From positions 62,001 to 126,000 of the forward strand of contig NZ_JAEKGC010000007.1 in assembly GCF_016405885.1 (NCBI RefSeq): a stretch of DNA of 64,000 nucleotides, read 5' to 3'. The notes under the pieces are model-generated. The model was given only the letters and a program-made list of their open reading frames with translations. It had not been told where the DNA came from and did not search any database. How positions within the stretch are numbered: position 1 is the stretch's first letter; every line of letters starts with the position of its first letter. The position numbers and the translations under genes were made by a program. The DNA comes from Arthrobacter sp. MSA 4-2 (lineage in GTDB: Bacteria; Actinomycetota; Actinomycetes; Actinomycetales; Micrococcaceae). This document shows positions 1 through 7,994 of this stretch, piece by piece.

Positions 1-1070
1 AATCGCGCCTGCGCCGCCGCGTCGCCAAGCGCTACCTCGACACCGTCGCCGACTCGCTTGACGACGCCCTCGCCTCCGTCCTCGCCGCGAAGGCGGACGG
101 GAAGGCACTGTCGGTGGGCGTCGTAGGCAACGCCGCGGAGGTCTTCCCGGAGCTGCTCCGGCGCGGGGTCGACATCGACATCGTCACCGACCAGACTTCG
201 GCGCACGACCCGCTGAGCTACCTCCCCGAAGGAGTCGCCCTGGAGGACTGGGCGCGGGAGGCCGCGGCGGACCCGGTGGGCTTCACCAAGAAGGCGCAGG
301 CCTCGATGGCCCGCCATGTCGAGGCGATGGTCGGGTTCCTCGACGCCGGCGCCGAGGTCTTCGACTACGGCAACTCCATCCGCGACGAGGCACGCTCCGG
401 CGGCTATGCGCGGGCCTTCGACTTCCCCGGCTTCGTCCCGGCCTACATCCGCCCGCTGTTCTGCGAGGGCCTCGGCCCGTTCCGCTGGGTCGCCCTCTCC
501 GGGGACCCGGCCGACATCGCCGTCACCGACGCCGCCCTCAAGGAGCTGTTCCCGGAGGACACGCATCTTCACCGCTGGCTCGACGCCGCCGCCGAGCACG
601 TCGAGTTCGAGGGCCTGCCGGCACGCATCTGCTGGCTTGGCTACGGCGACCGCGCCAAGGCCGGCCTCCTCTTCAACCGCCTCGTCGCCGAGGGGAAGGT
701 GTCGGCGCCGATCGTCATCGGGCGGGACCACCTCGATTCGGGATCGGTCGCCTCGCCCTACCGGGAGACCGAAGCCATGGCCGACGGCTCGGATGCCGTC
801 GCCGACTGGCCGCTGCTCAACGCCCTGCTCAACACCTCCTCCGGAGCCACCTGGGTCTCCATCCACCACGGCGGCGGGGTCGGCATCGGCCGCTCCATCC
901 ACGCCGGGCAGGTCTCGGTGGCCGACGGCACCGAGTTGGCCGCCCAGAAGCTGGAGCGGCTGCTGACCAACGACCCCGGCATGGGCGTCATCCGCCACGT
1001 CGACGCCGGCTACCCCCGGGCCGCCGAGGTCGCCGCCGAGCGCGGCGTGCGCATCCCCATGCAGGAGTAA
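1..1070 (+). CDS. hutU: Urocanate hydratase (urocanase), C-terminal part; 5' end outside the window
   Basis: Urocanase converts urocanate to 4-imidazolone-5-propionate, step two of histidine breakdown, using tightly bound NAD+. The reading frame is open from base 3 and enters the window already coding, so about 355 residues of a family normally near 555 are present. The urocanase signature is visible as [14 protein letters not shown] (Glu replaces the usual Gln at its second position) with the conserved Cys, followed by the conserved [16 protein letters not shown] and HHGGGVGIG stretches. The other hut genes follow on the same strand, the next gene starting 102 nt downstream. Family assignment is secure; only the start is unknown. 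Confidence 0.97.
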   Translation, partial: SRLRRRVAKRYLDTVADSLDDALASVLAAKADGKALSVGVVGNAAEVFPELLRRGVDIDIVTDQTSAHDPLSYLPEGVALEDWAREAAADPVGFTKKAQASMARHVEAMVGFLDAGAEVFDYGNSIRDEARSGGYARAFDFPGFVPAYIRPLFCEGLGPFRWVALSGDPADIAVTDAALKELFPEDTHLHRWLDAAAEHVEFEGLPARICWLGYGDRAKAGLLFNRLVAEGKVSAPIVIGRDHLDSGSVASPYRETEAMADGSDAVADWPLLNALLNTSSGATWVSIHHGGGVGIGRSIHAGQVSVADGTELAAQKLERLLTNDPGMGVIRHVDAGYPRAAEVAAERGVRIPMQE

Positions 1071-1172
1071 CGGCGGGGCTCACCCGCGGCATGCCGCGTT
1101 CCGCCCCGCCACCGCCCGCACCCACCGGTGCCGCCACCCGTACCGACCGCAGCCGTTCTGCCCGGAGGCTTC

Positions 1173-2381
1173 ATGGATTCCGTCTCAACCCTTCTCGACT
1201 CGATCGACGGCGTCGGCCGCGACGCCCGCCGCGGCGGGTACTCCCGGCCCGTGTACTCCGGCGCGGAAAGCGAACTGCGCGAGTGGTTCACGGCCGAGGC
1301 CGGCCGGCGCGGGCTGGCCGTCGAAACCGACCGCAACGGCATCCTGTGGGCCTGGTGGGACGTCCCGGGGATCGGGCGGAAGGGATCACTGGTCACCGGC
1401 AGCCACCTCGACTCCGTGCCGGGCGGCGGAGCCTTCGACGGGCCCCTCGGGGTCGCCTCGGCCCTGGCCGCGGTCGATATCCTGCGCGGGCGCGGCGTGC
1501 AGCCGAACCGCTCCGTCGCGGTCGCGGTCTTCCCCGAGGAGGAGGGCTCCCGCTTCGGTGTGGCGTGCCTCGGTTCGCGCCTGCTCACCGGCACGATTGA
1601 CGCCGACCGGGCCCGCAACCTCACCGACGCCGACGGCACGACCTTCGCCGAGGCCTCCCGCGCAGCGGGCCTCGACCCCGCCCGGCTCGGGCGCGACGAG
1701 GAAGCGCTGGGAAACATCGGCGACTTTGTCGAACTCCACGTCGAGCAGGGGCGGGGACTGATCGACCTGGACTCCGCCGTCGCCGTCGGCTCCTTCGTCC
1801 TCGGCCACGGGCGGTGGAGGCTGTCGGTGCGGGGCCAGGGCAACCATGCCGGGACCACCCTGATGGCCGACCGCGCGGACCCGATGGTCGCCGCGGCGCA
1901 GATCGTGCTTGCGGTGCGCGAGGCCGCCCGCCGCCAGGACGGCGCCCGCGCCACCGTGGGCCGCCTGACCCCGGTACCCGGCGGCACCAATGTGATCGCC
2001 TCCCGCGTCGACCTCTGGCTCGACGTGCGCCATCCCGACGACGCCGTCACCGCCGCCCTCGTCGAAACCATCCACGGCAAGGCGCAGAAGGCCGCCGCCT
2101 TCGAGGGCTGTTCAGTCACCCTTACCGAGGAATCCTTCAGCGGCACCGTGGCCTTCGACCCCGCCCTGCAGCGGGGGCTCTCCAACTCCCTCGGCGGGGC
2201 GCCGTCCCTGCCCACCGGTGCCGGCCACGACGCCGCGGTGCTCGCCGGCGTCGTGCCCTCGGCCATGCTGTACGTGCGGAACCCCACCGGGGTCAGCCAC
2301 TCCCCGGAGGAGTATGTCGAACGGGATGACGCCGACGCCGGCGCCGCCGCGCTCGCCGACGTGCTCGAGGACCTGCTGTGA
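1173..2381 (+). CDS. M20-family amidohydrolase (allantoate amidohydrolase / N-carbamoyl-amino-acid hydrolase type) in the hut operon
   Basis: This 402-residue protein is a dinuclear-metal M20 peptidase-like amidohydrolase of the AllC/HyuC group. Metal-binding positions are visible: GSHLDS (His78), FDGPLGV (Asp89), PEEEGSRF (Glu122-124) and ELHVEQG (His189), plus a C-terminal His in NPTGVSHSPEEY. I chose ATG 1173 because GGAGG lies at 1164-1168; upstream in-frame ATGs give a Pro/Ala-rich tail. The stop overlaps the hutF GTG by four bases, so the two are translationally coupled. Position between hutU and hutF suggests it handles the N-formyl-glutamate made by HutF, in place of HutG; that role is inference. 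True allantoate or carbamoyl substrates remain possible. Confidence 0.85.
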   Translation: MDSVSTLLDSIDGVGRDARRGGYSRPVYSGAESELREWFTAEAGRRGLAVETDRNGILWAWWDVPGIGRKGSLVTGSHLDSVPGGGAFDGPLGVASALAAVDILRGRGVQPNRSVAVAVFPEEEGSRFGVACLGSRLLTGTIDADRARNLTDADGTTFAEASRAAGLDPARLGRDEEALGNIGDFVELHVEQGRGLIDLDSAVAVGSFVLGHGRWRLSVRGQGNHAGTTLMADRADPMVAAAQIVLAVREAARRQDGARATVGRLTPVPGGTNVIASRVDLWLDVRHPDDAVTAALVETIHGKAQKAAAFEGCSVTLTEESFSGTVAFDPALQRGLSNSLGGAPSLPTGAGHDAAVLAGVVPSAMLYVRNPTGVSHSPEEYVERDDADAGAAALADVLEDLL

Positions 2382-3895
2382 GCGGCGGCGGGACGGACGG
2401 GTCCGGCGCCGGAACGCCGGCTCCGGTGCCTCTCTGGTGCGCCGCGGCCTGGCTCGGGGACCGCGGCGTCGTCGAGGGCGTCCGGGTGGTGCCCGCAGGC
2501 GACGGGACGGTGGTCTCCCTCGAGGAGGGGGTTGCCGCGCAGGCCGGGGACACGGTGCTTCCCGGCGTGGTCTTCCCAGCGGCCGCCAACGCCCACTCCC
2601 ACGCCTTCCACCGGGTGCTGCGCGGCCGCACCCATGGCGGAGCCCCGGGCAGCTTCTGGACCTGGCGCGAATCGATGTACGCCGCGGCGCGGCAGCTGAC
2701 CCCGGAGCTGTACGAGGAGCTGGCCACCGCCGTCTTCGCCGAAATGGTGGTTACCGGCTGGAGCAGCGTCGCCGAATTCCACTACGTGCACCACCGGCCC
2801 GACGGATCGCCCTACGGAGCGGGGACGGCGGGTTCGACGACGGCGGGCCCGGCCCCGGCGGGTTCCGGCACGGCCGGAAGTGCCGATGGCCCGGACGGGC
2901 CCCACGCCATGGAACTGGCCCTGGCCCGGGCGGCCGTCCGCGCCGGGATCCGGCTGACCCTTCTCGATACCTGCTACCTCGCCGGCGGCTTCGGACTTCC
3001 CGCCGGCCCGGACCAGGTGCGGTTCACCGACGCCTCAGCGAAGGAATGGCTGCGCCGTTTCGCCTCGCTGCGGGAAGCGGTGGCCGAACGCTTTCCGGCG
3101 TCGGCCGTCACTGTGGGCGCGGCCCTGCACTCGGTGCGGGCCGTCCCGCCGGAGGCGCTCGCGGAGATCGCCGGGGCCCTTCCGCCGGAGGTCCCGGTCC
3201 ACATCCACCTCTCCGAACAGCCCGCCGAGAACGAGGCCTGCCTTGCGGCTACGGGGCTCACCCCCACCGGCCTGCTCTCCTCCTCCGGACTGCTGACTCC
3301 CCGGCTCTCGGCGGTGCACGCCACCCACCTCACGGCCGCCGACATCGACCTGCTCGGCGGCGCAGGAAGCACGGTGGTGATGTGCCCCACGACCGAGGCC
3401 GACCTGGCCGACGGCATCGGCCCCGCCGGCCGGCTGCAGCGCGCCGGCGTCCGGATCGCCCTGGGCACCGACCAGCACGCCGTCATCGACCCGTGGATCG
3501 AAATGCGGGCACTCGAGCACGGCGAACGCCTCGCCACGGGAGGCCGCCCACAGTTCACCCCCGCCCAGCTGCTCGCCGCCGGCACCGGGGGCGGGCTCCG
3601 GGCGCAGGGCCGCCCGCCGGTCGGCCTCGAGCCGGGCGCCGTGTGCGACCTCGTGGCCATCGACCCCCGCTCGGTGCGCACCGTCGGCAGCGACCCGGAG
3701 CAGCTCGTGTATTCGGCCACGGCGCAGGACGTCACCGACGTCGTCATCGGCGGTGTCCCCACCGCCCACCGCGGGCGGCACCTGGGCCTGGGCGATCCCG
3801 CGGACCTGCTGGGGGCCGTCCTCGGGAGGATGGACCGGGCAGGCGGCACCCACCGCAGCGACAGCCGCACGACCCTAGGAGCAGCAGCACCGTGA
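2378..3895 (+). CDS. hutF: Formimidoylglutamate deiminase
   Basis: HutF hydrolyses N-formimino-L-glutamate to N-formyl-L-glutamate and ammonia. The 505-residue protein is an amidohydrolase-fold enzyme: zinc motif HSH at residues 73-75, HIHLSEQ in the middle, and a GTDQHAVIDPW segment carrying the C-terminal Asp. It is longer than usual (about 450) because of a Gly/Ala/Ser/Thr-rich insertion around residues 148-173. The GTG start overlaps the TGA of the upstream amidohydrolase (GTGA), and its own TGA overlaps the GTG of hutI, so the operon is tightly coupled. HutF implies the five-step pathway through formylglutamate. Confidence 0.93.
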   Translation: MSGGGTDGSGAGTPAPVPLWCAAAWLGDRGVVEGVRVVPAGDGTVVSLEEGVAAQAGDTVLPGVVFPAAANAHSHAFHRVLRGRTHGGAPGSFWTWRESMYAAARQLTPELYEELATAVFAEMVVTGWSSVAEFHYVHHRPDGSPYGAGTAGSTTAGPAPAGSGTAGSADGPDGPHAMELALARAAVRAGIRLTLLDTCYLAGGFGLPAGPDQVRFTDASAKEWLRRFASLREAVAERFPASAVTVGAALHSVRAVPPEALAEIAGALPPEVPVHIHLSEQPAENEACLAATGLTPTGLLSSSGLLTPRLSAVHATHLTAADIDLLGGAGSTVVMCPTTEADLADGIGPAGRLQRAGVRIALGTDQHAVIDPWIEMRALEHGERLATGGRPQFTPAQLLAAGTGGGLRAQGRPPVGLEPGAVCDLVAIDPRSVRTVGSDPEQLVYSATAQDVTDVVIGGVPTAHRGRHLGLGDPADLLGAVLGRMDRAGGTHRSDSRTTLGAAAP

Positions 3896-5151
3896 CCTCG
3901 ACGCTCATCACCAACATCGGCGAACTCTCAACCTCGGATCCGGACCAGCGGGTCCTCACCGACGCCGCCGTCGTCCTCGAGGGGGAGCGGATCAGCTGGA
4001 TCGGCCCGGCGGCGGGCGCCCCGGCAGCGGACACGGTGCATGACGCCGAAGGCCGGGCGGGCCTGCCCGGCTGGGTCGACAGCCACACCCACCTCGTCTT
4101 CGCCGGCGACCGCACCGCCGAATTCGAAGCCCGGATGGCCGGGGCCGAGTACCGGGCCGGTGGCATCGCGGTCACCACCGAGGCCACACGGGCTGCGGGG
4201 GACTATGAGCTGACCCGGCTGCTGCTGGGCCGGGCCGCCGAGGCGGCCGCCGGCGGCACCACCTACCTCGAAACGAAGACCGGCTACGGGCTCGACGTCG
4301 AACACGAGGCCCGCAGCGCGCGGATCGCCGCGGGCGTCGTCGACGAGGTGACCTACCTCGGCGCGCACCTCGTGCCGGCCGGCATCGACGCCGATGCATA
4401 TACCGAGCTGGTCTGCGGGCCCATGCTCGACGCCGTCCGCCCCTATGTCCAGTGGGCCGACGTCTTCTGCGAGCGGGGTGCCTTCACCCCCGACCAGAGC
4501 CGGGCCGTGCTCACCGCCTGCCGGGATGCCGGGCTGGGGCTGCGGGTCCACGGCAACCAGCTCGGCCCGGGGGAGGGGGCCGCCCTCGCCGTCGAGTTCG
4601 GCGCCGCGAGCGTCGACCACGTCAATCACCTCAGCGACGCCGACATCGACGCGCTCGCCGGGTCCTGGTCCGGCTGGGATCCCTCCGGCTGGGGTCCCGC
4701 GCGCGCCGAGGAGGCCGAGCCCGCCGGGCCGGCGGACGCACCGGGGCGGGGCACCGTGGCCACCTGCCTGCCGGCGTGCGACCTTTCCACCCGCCAGCCC
4801 TTCCCGCCGGCCCGCCGGCTGCTCGACGCCGGGGTCCAGCTCGCCCTGGCCAGCAACTGCAACCCCGGCACCTCCTACACCACGTCGATGGCGTTCTGCG
4901 TCACCACGGCCGTGCTGCAGATGGGTTTGAGCGTCCAGGAGGCGGTCCGGGCCGCCACCTACGGCGGCGCCCTGTCCCTCGGGCGCGAGGCCGGGACCGA
5001 CGCCGACGGCCGGCGCGCGGTGGGCTCCCTCGCCGTCGGGCACCGGGCCGACCTTCAGCTGCTCAACGCCCCCTCCGCCACCCACCTCGCCTACCGGCCC
5101 GGCATCCCGCTGACCGGCGCCGTCTGGCGTGCCGGGGTGAGGCTCAGCTAA
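3892..5151 (+). CDS. hutI: Imidazolonepropionase
   Basis: HutI opens the ring of 4-imidazolone-5-propionate to give formiminoglutamate, the substrate of HutF. Start is GTG 3892 overlapping the hutF stop; the frame is open far upstream but only as a shadow. The 419-residue protein has the HTH zinc motif (His65, His67), His243 in SVDHVNHL, and a conserved NPGTSYTTSM segment. Two oddities: about 29 residues rich in Gly, Pro, Trp and Ala are inserted at 258-286, and residue 322 is Asn (codon 4855-4857) where characterised HutI has the zinc-ligand Asp (ATD-x-NPG). Last gene of the hut operon here. Confidence 0.93.
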   Translation: MTSTLITNIGELSTSDPDQRVLTDAAVVLEGERISWIGPAAGAPAADTVHDAEGRAGLPGWVDSHTHLVFAGDRTAEFEARMAGAEYRAGGIAVTTEATRAAGDYELTRLLLGRAAEAAAGGTTYLETKTGYGLDVEHEARSARIAAGVVDEVTYLGAHLVPAGIDADAYTELVCGPMLDAVRPYVQWADVFCERGAFTPDQSRAVLTACRDAGLGLRVHGNQLGPGEGAALAVEFGAASVDHVNHLSDADIDALAGSWSGWDPSGWGPARAEEAEPAGPADAPGRGTVATCLPACDLSTRQPFPPARRLLDAGVQLALASNCNPGTSYTTSMAFCVTTAVLQMGLSVQEAVRAATYGGALSLGREAGTDADGRRAVGSLAVGHRADLQLLNAPSATHLAYRPGIPLTGAVWRAGVRLS

Positions 5152-5193
5152 GGCGGCTGGGAATCGGAGGCGGGCGCTGGAAAGATAACCTCC

Positions 5194-5976
5194 ATGCGCT
5201 CTCTCTCACCCACCGTCCACCCGCCTGCACTGCGGGAGCGGCGGCGGATCACCGCGGAAATCCTGATCGTGATGGGACTCTCCCTCGGACAGTCGGGGGT
5301 GTACGCGGTGGTGCGGCTGCTGGACAAGGCGACCTCCGGTCCGCTCGCCGGCCAGACCACCACCCTGAACCCGGTGCTCAACGACCGGCAGTACTTCGAC
5401 CTGGCGTACCAGCTGCTCGGGATCTTCTTCGCCCTCGTGCCGGTCGCCCTGGCCCTGTTCCTGCTGAGCGCCGGCGGTGCCTCGGCGTTCCGGCGGATCG
5501 GCTTCACCTTCGAACGCCCCGCCCTGGATTTCGGCCTCGGGCTGGGGCTGGCCGTGGCCATGGGGGTGGGAACCCTTGGCGTCTACGCCGCCGGACGCGC
5601 GCTTGGCATTACCACCGCCATTGTCCCGGCGGCCCTCGATGACTACTGGTGGACGGTGCCCGTGCTCGTGCTGTCGGCCCTGCGCCACGCGGTGCTCGAG
5701 GAGGTCCTCGTGGTCGGGTACCTGTTTGAGCGGCTGCGCCGGCTGGGCTGGTCCGTCCCGGCCGTCCTCATCACCAGTGCGCTGCTGCGCGGCAGCTACC
5801 ACCTCTACCAGGGCATCGGGCCGTTCGTGGGCAATGTGATCCTGGGACTGGTCTTCGGCTATGCCTACCTGCGCACGGGCCGGGTAATGCCGCTGGTCAT
5901 CGCCCACGCGGCGCTCGACATCACCGGCTTCGTCGGCTTCGCCCTGCTCGGTCCGGCGATCGGCATCGGGGATTAG
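5194..5976 (+). CDS. CPBP-family intramembrane protease (CAAX-protease-like)
   Basis: A 260-residue integral membrane protein with about seven hydrophobic segments. The conserved core of the CPBP (Abi/Rce1-like) family is recognisable: an EE pair in VLEEVLVVGYLF, SYHLYQG, and the C-terminal IAHAALDITG motif with His and Asp. The usual Arg after the EE pair (EExxxR) is not present, so activity is uncertain. In actinobacteria such proteins are mostly uncharacterised; roles in protein maturation or bacteriocin immunity are known only for some. It starts 42 nt after hutI with no clear link to histidine metabolism. Confidence 0.82.
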   Translation: MRSLSPTVHPPALRERRRITAEILIVMGLSLGQSGVYAVVRLLDKATSGPLAGQTTTLNPVLNDRQYFDLAYQLLGIFFALVPVALALFLLSAGGASAFRRIGFTFERPALDFGLGLGLAVAMGVGTLGVYAAGRALGITTAIVPAALDDYWWTVPVLVLSALRHAVLEEVLVVGYLFERLRRLGWSVPAVLITSALLRGSYHLYQGIGPFVGNVILGLVFGYAYLRTGRVMPLVIAHAALDITGFVGFALLGPAIGIGD

Positions 5977-6024
5977 CGGGCCGGATTGAGCGGGACCGGG
6001 CGGGAAGCGCGTCTTAAAGAGAAC

Positions 6025-6050
6025 GGTTGCAGGGCAAGGGCCCTGCAACC
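6025..6050. terminator. Hairpin between convergent genes, probable bidirectional terminator
   Basis: An 11-bp perfect stem (GGTTGCAGGGC / GCCCTGCAACC) closes a 4-nt loop. No T-run follows on either strand, but the site lies between the converging CPBP gene and glycosyltransferase gene, where a terminator is expected. The rest of 5977-6263 shows no gene. Confidence 0.55.
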
Positions 6051-6263
6051 ACTCCCGACCCCGCAGACTGCTCGCTGCTTGACAACTTCGGCGTCACCTT
6101 CCACTAAACCAGTCCCGGCAGCCCCCTGGGCGGATACTTCGGTGCCCAGGTTGTCTTGACACGCCTGCTTAACGTCAGGACGGGAAGCGCCGCAACGCTC
6201 CCGCCGCCGGTCCGGTTCCGCCGACGGACCGCTGGAGAGCCGGCTGCTGCGCGGACGTGCCGG

Positions 6264-7025
6264 TCAGCGGATGTCGGCATCCCTGCCCAGCCTGCCCCGC
6301 AGGCCGGGCAGCAGCTGGTGCACCGCTGCCCGCGCCGGCCCGTAGGCGCGGATCCTGCGCATCGAGGTCGCCACGACGAGGCCGCGGTCGATCCGGACAG
6401 CCGAGCGGCCCAAAGCCCGCGCAACCCGCAGCGTGTACTCGACGTCCTCGTCGCGCTCGGCGATCGAGGTGCGCGGAAAGCCGCCCGCCCGCTCGTAGGC
6501 GGCGGCGCGGGTGGCGAGGTTGTGTCCGGCGACGAGCCTCAGGTAGCTGCGGTCGAGGTGGCCGGCGGCCAGCGCCGTGCGCAGGATAAGGAAGGCGGCG
6601 GGGATCACCAGGGCGTCCCCGGCGCGGCGGTAGGCGTCGTCGAGGGGCACGCTCCTGCCGCCCAGCAGTGCGGTGCCCGGGCGGGCCGCGAAGCCGGCGA
6701 GGATCCGCCCGGTCCAGTCCGGCCGCGGAACGCTGTCTCCGTCGGTCCGGCACACCAGGTCGAAGCCGTCGGTGATGGCGCGGCGGAAGCCGGTATCGCT
6801 GGCCGCCCCGGTGCCCTTCACGGGCTCCTCGAGGACCGTCAGCGGAAAGCCATCGCGGCCGGCAAGGAAGGAGGCGATCCGCGCGCGGGTATCGTCGGTC
6901 GATCCGTTGTCGACGACGTAGACGGAGACGCCGTCCCGGTGCTGCTGGCGGTAGAGCCCCTCAAGAGTCCTGCCGATGGACGGCTCGTTGAAGACCGGGA
7001 CCACCACCGCGAGCCCTGCGACCAC
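6264..7025 (-). CDS. Family 2 glycosyltransferase
   Basis: A 253-residue GT-A fold transferase. The N-terminus LAVVVPVFNEPS is the typical GT2 start; VVDNGSTDDT and the DxD-type motif CRTDGDSVP (nucleotide-sugar and metal binding) follow, and RDEDVEYTLRVA fits the acceptor-side E/D-x-D. There are no long membrane helices, so it is probably cytosolic or peripheral. Start is GTG 7025 with a G-rich Shine-Dalgarno-like tract just upstream. It lies 53 nt downstream of the glyoxalase-like gene on the same strand and may be cotranscribed. Sugar donor and acceptor cannot be told from sequence. Confidence 0.85.
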   Translation of the reverse strand: MVAGLAVVVPVFNEPSIGRTLEGLYRQQHRDGVSVYVVDNGSTDDTRARIASFLAGRDGFPLTVLEEPVKGTGAASDTGFRRAITDGFDLVCRTDGDSVPRPDWTGRILAGFAARPGTALLGGRSVPLDDAYRRAGDALVIPAAFLILRTALAAGHLDRSYLRLVAGHNLATRAAAYERAGGFPRTSIAERDEDVEYTLRVARALGRSAVRIDRGLVVATSMRRIRAYGPARAAVHQLLPGLRGRLGRDADIR

Positions 7026-7044
7026 AGCGTCCCCCCGGATGGCG

Positions 7045-7083
7045 TTTCGCGGCTAGATTTCGCGGCTAGATTTCGCTGCTAGA
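7045..7083. repeat. 13-bp tandem repeat, three copies, across the 3' end of the glyoxalase-like gene
   Basis: Unit TTTCGCGGCTAGA occurs at 7045-7057 and 7058-7070, with one changed base at 7071-7083. On the minus strand each unit contains GAAATCTAG, so every copy carries the Glu-Ile-stop end of the overlapping gene. This looks like slippage duplication at a gene end. Confidence 0.9.
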
Positions 7084-7720
7084 TTTCGATCTTGCCGTTG
7101 CCGGTGTCGAAGGTGACCGACATGAGTCCCGGCGTTCCGTTTGGGGCGATCCACTTCACGGAGACGTCCCCCAGGGGCGCCTCGACGGGAGTGCCAAGCC
7201 ATTCGGTGACCCGTGCGCACGATCCGGCGATGGTCAGGGAATCGAGGCGCACCGTCGAGGGGCGGGCATTGGAGGGGTGGAGCGCCTCGGTCCCGTCGTC
7301 CCACCGCAGCAGGTACGGAACCTGGGGGTCGGCGATCAGGCCCTTGATGCCGATCTGCTGCCAGGTGAGCTCCTGACCGTCGGGGAACTTCCGGTTGCCC
7401 GGCACCGACTGGCGCCCGAGCCGTTCTTCGAAGGGCGTGAGGTCGTCGACCGCCACCACCCAGCCCATCCAGCCGCCGCCGGCCTCGGAGCGGGCACGCA
7501 CGGCCTGGCCGAATGGCGCCTTGTTGGACGCGGGATGGTCGAGGACCTCGACCACCTCGACATACTGGCCGTTGGCCAGCGGCACAATCATGTTCCGGGT
7601 CCCAAAACGGGGGTGCACACCACCCTTGACCGCTTCAACGCCCAAAGCTGAGGAAATCCGGTCCGCTGTGGCGGCCAGTCCGTCGGGTTCGCAGGCATAA
7701 GATACATGGTCCAAGCGCAT
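7079..7720 (-). CDS. VOC-superfamily glyoxalase-like protein
   Basis: A 213-residue protein starting MRLDHVSYAC, the beta-strand of a vicinal-oxygen-chelate (VOC) domain with a likely metal His at position 5. It resembles the Glyoxalase_3 type: a paired betaalphabetabetabeta layout with LANGQYVEVVEVLDHP in the first half and a second module ending VSVKWIAPNG. Substrate is unknown; members of this group are common single-copy actinobacterial proteins. It is divergent from the SAM-IV/metY leader and upstream of the GT2 gene. The ATG at 7720 is preceded six bases away by CACTAT, a weak leaderless-type -10. Confidence 0.8.
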   Translation of the reverse strand: MRLDHVSYACEPDGLAATADRISSALGVEAVKGGVHPRFGTRNMIVPLANGQYVEVVEVLDHPASNKAPFGQAVRARSEAGGGWMGWVVAVDDLTPFEERLGRQSVPGNRKFPDGQELTWQQIGIKGLIADPQVPYLLRWDDGTEALHPSNARPSTVRLDSLTIAGSCARVTEWLGTPVEAPLGDVSVKWIAPNGTPGLMSVTFDTGNGKIEI

Positions 7721-7756
7721 GGCTACATAGTGGCACTTTGTGATCCGCGTCTCGAC

Positions 7757-7775
7757 TTAGGGGAACCTTACTTAA
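7757..7775. promoter_or_regulatory. Candidate DtxR/IdeR iron box upstream of the SAM-IV riboswitch
   Basis: The 19-mer TTAGGGGAACCTTACTTAA matches the established DtxR/IdeR consensus TTAGGTTAGCCTAACCTAA at 14 of 19 positions, including both outer half-site ends. It lies about 50 nt upstream of the riboswitch, where the promoter should be. By-eye match only; binding is inference. Confidence 0.4.
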
Positions 7776-7827
7776 TGCGGAGTCACAAATTGCCCCCGGA
7801 CGGGGGTTTCGGCTTTCATGGGGAAAA

Positions 7828-7942
7828 GGTCATGAGTGCCAGCACACAGCCCCGGCTTGCTGGCCGGCAACCCTCCACCGCGGCGGGGTGCCCCGGGTGA
7901 AGACCTGGCGGAGCGCCACACGGCGCTGCGCAAGCGCGGGTC
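7828..7942 (+). ncRNA. SAM-IV riboswitch
   Basis: The stretch starting GGTCATGAGTGCCAGC, continuing through CCCCGGCTTGCTGGCC, GGCAACCCTCC and GGGGTGCCCCGGGTGA, and ending at a GCGCAAGCGCGGGTCC element, follows almost base for base the SAM-IV aptamer known from mycobacteria and other Actinomycetales. P1 can form between GGTC (7828-7831) and GACC (7902-7905). It precedes metY by about 50 nt. SAM-IV elements switch methionine and sulfur genes off when S-adenosylmethionine is plentiful; the region 7943-7994 would carry the expression platform. Confidence 0.93.
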
Positions 7943-7994
7943 CCCGCCGGCGGTTTCCGGCGGCGGACGGGCCCCTTCATCGACAGGGAACGCC

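Noticed and set aside
1010..2905. Open frame of 631 codons on the minus strand opposite the hut genes
   Set aside because: Its product is Arg/Pro/Ser-rich and matches no family; it is the GC-rich shadow of the M20 and hutF genes.
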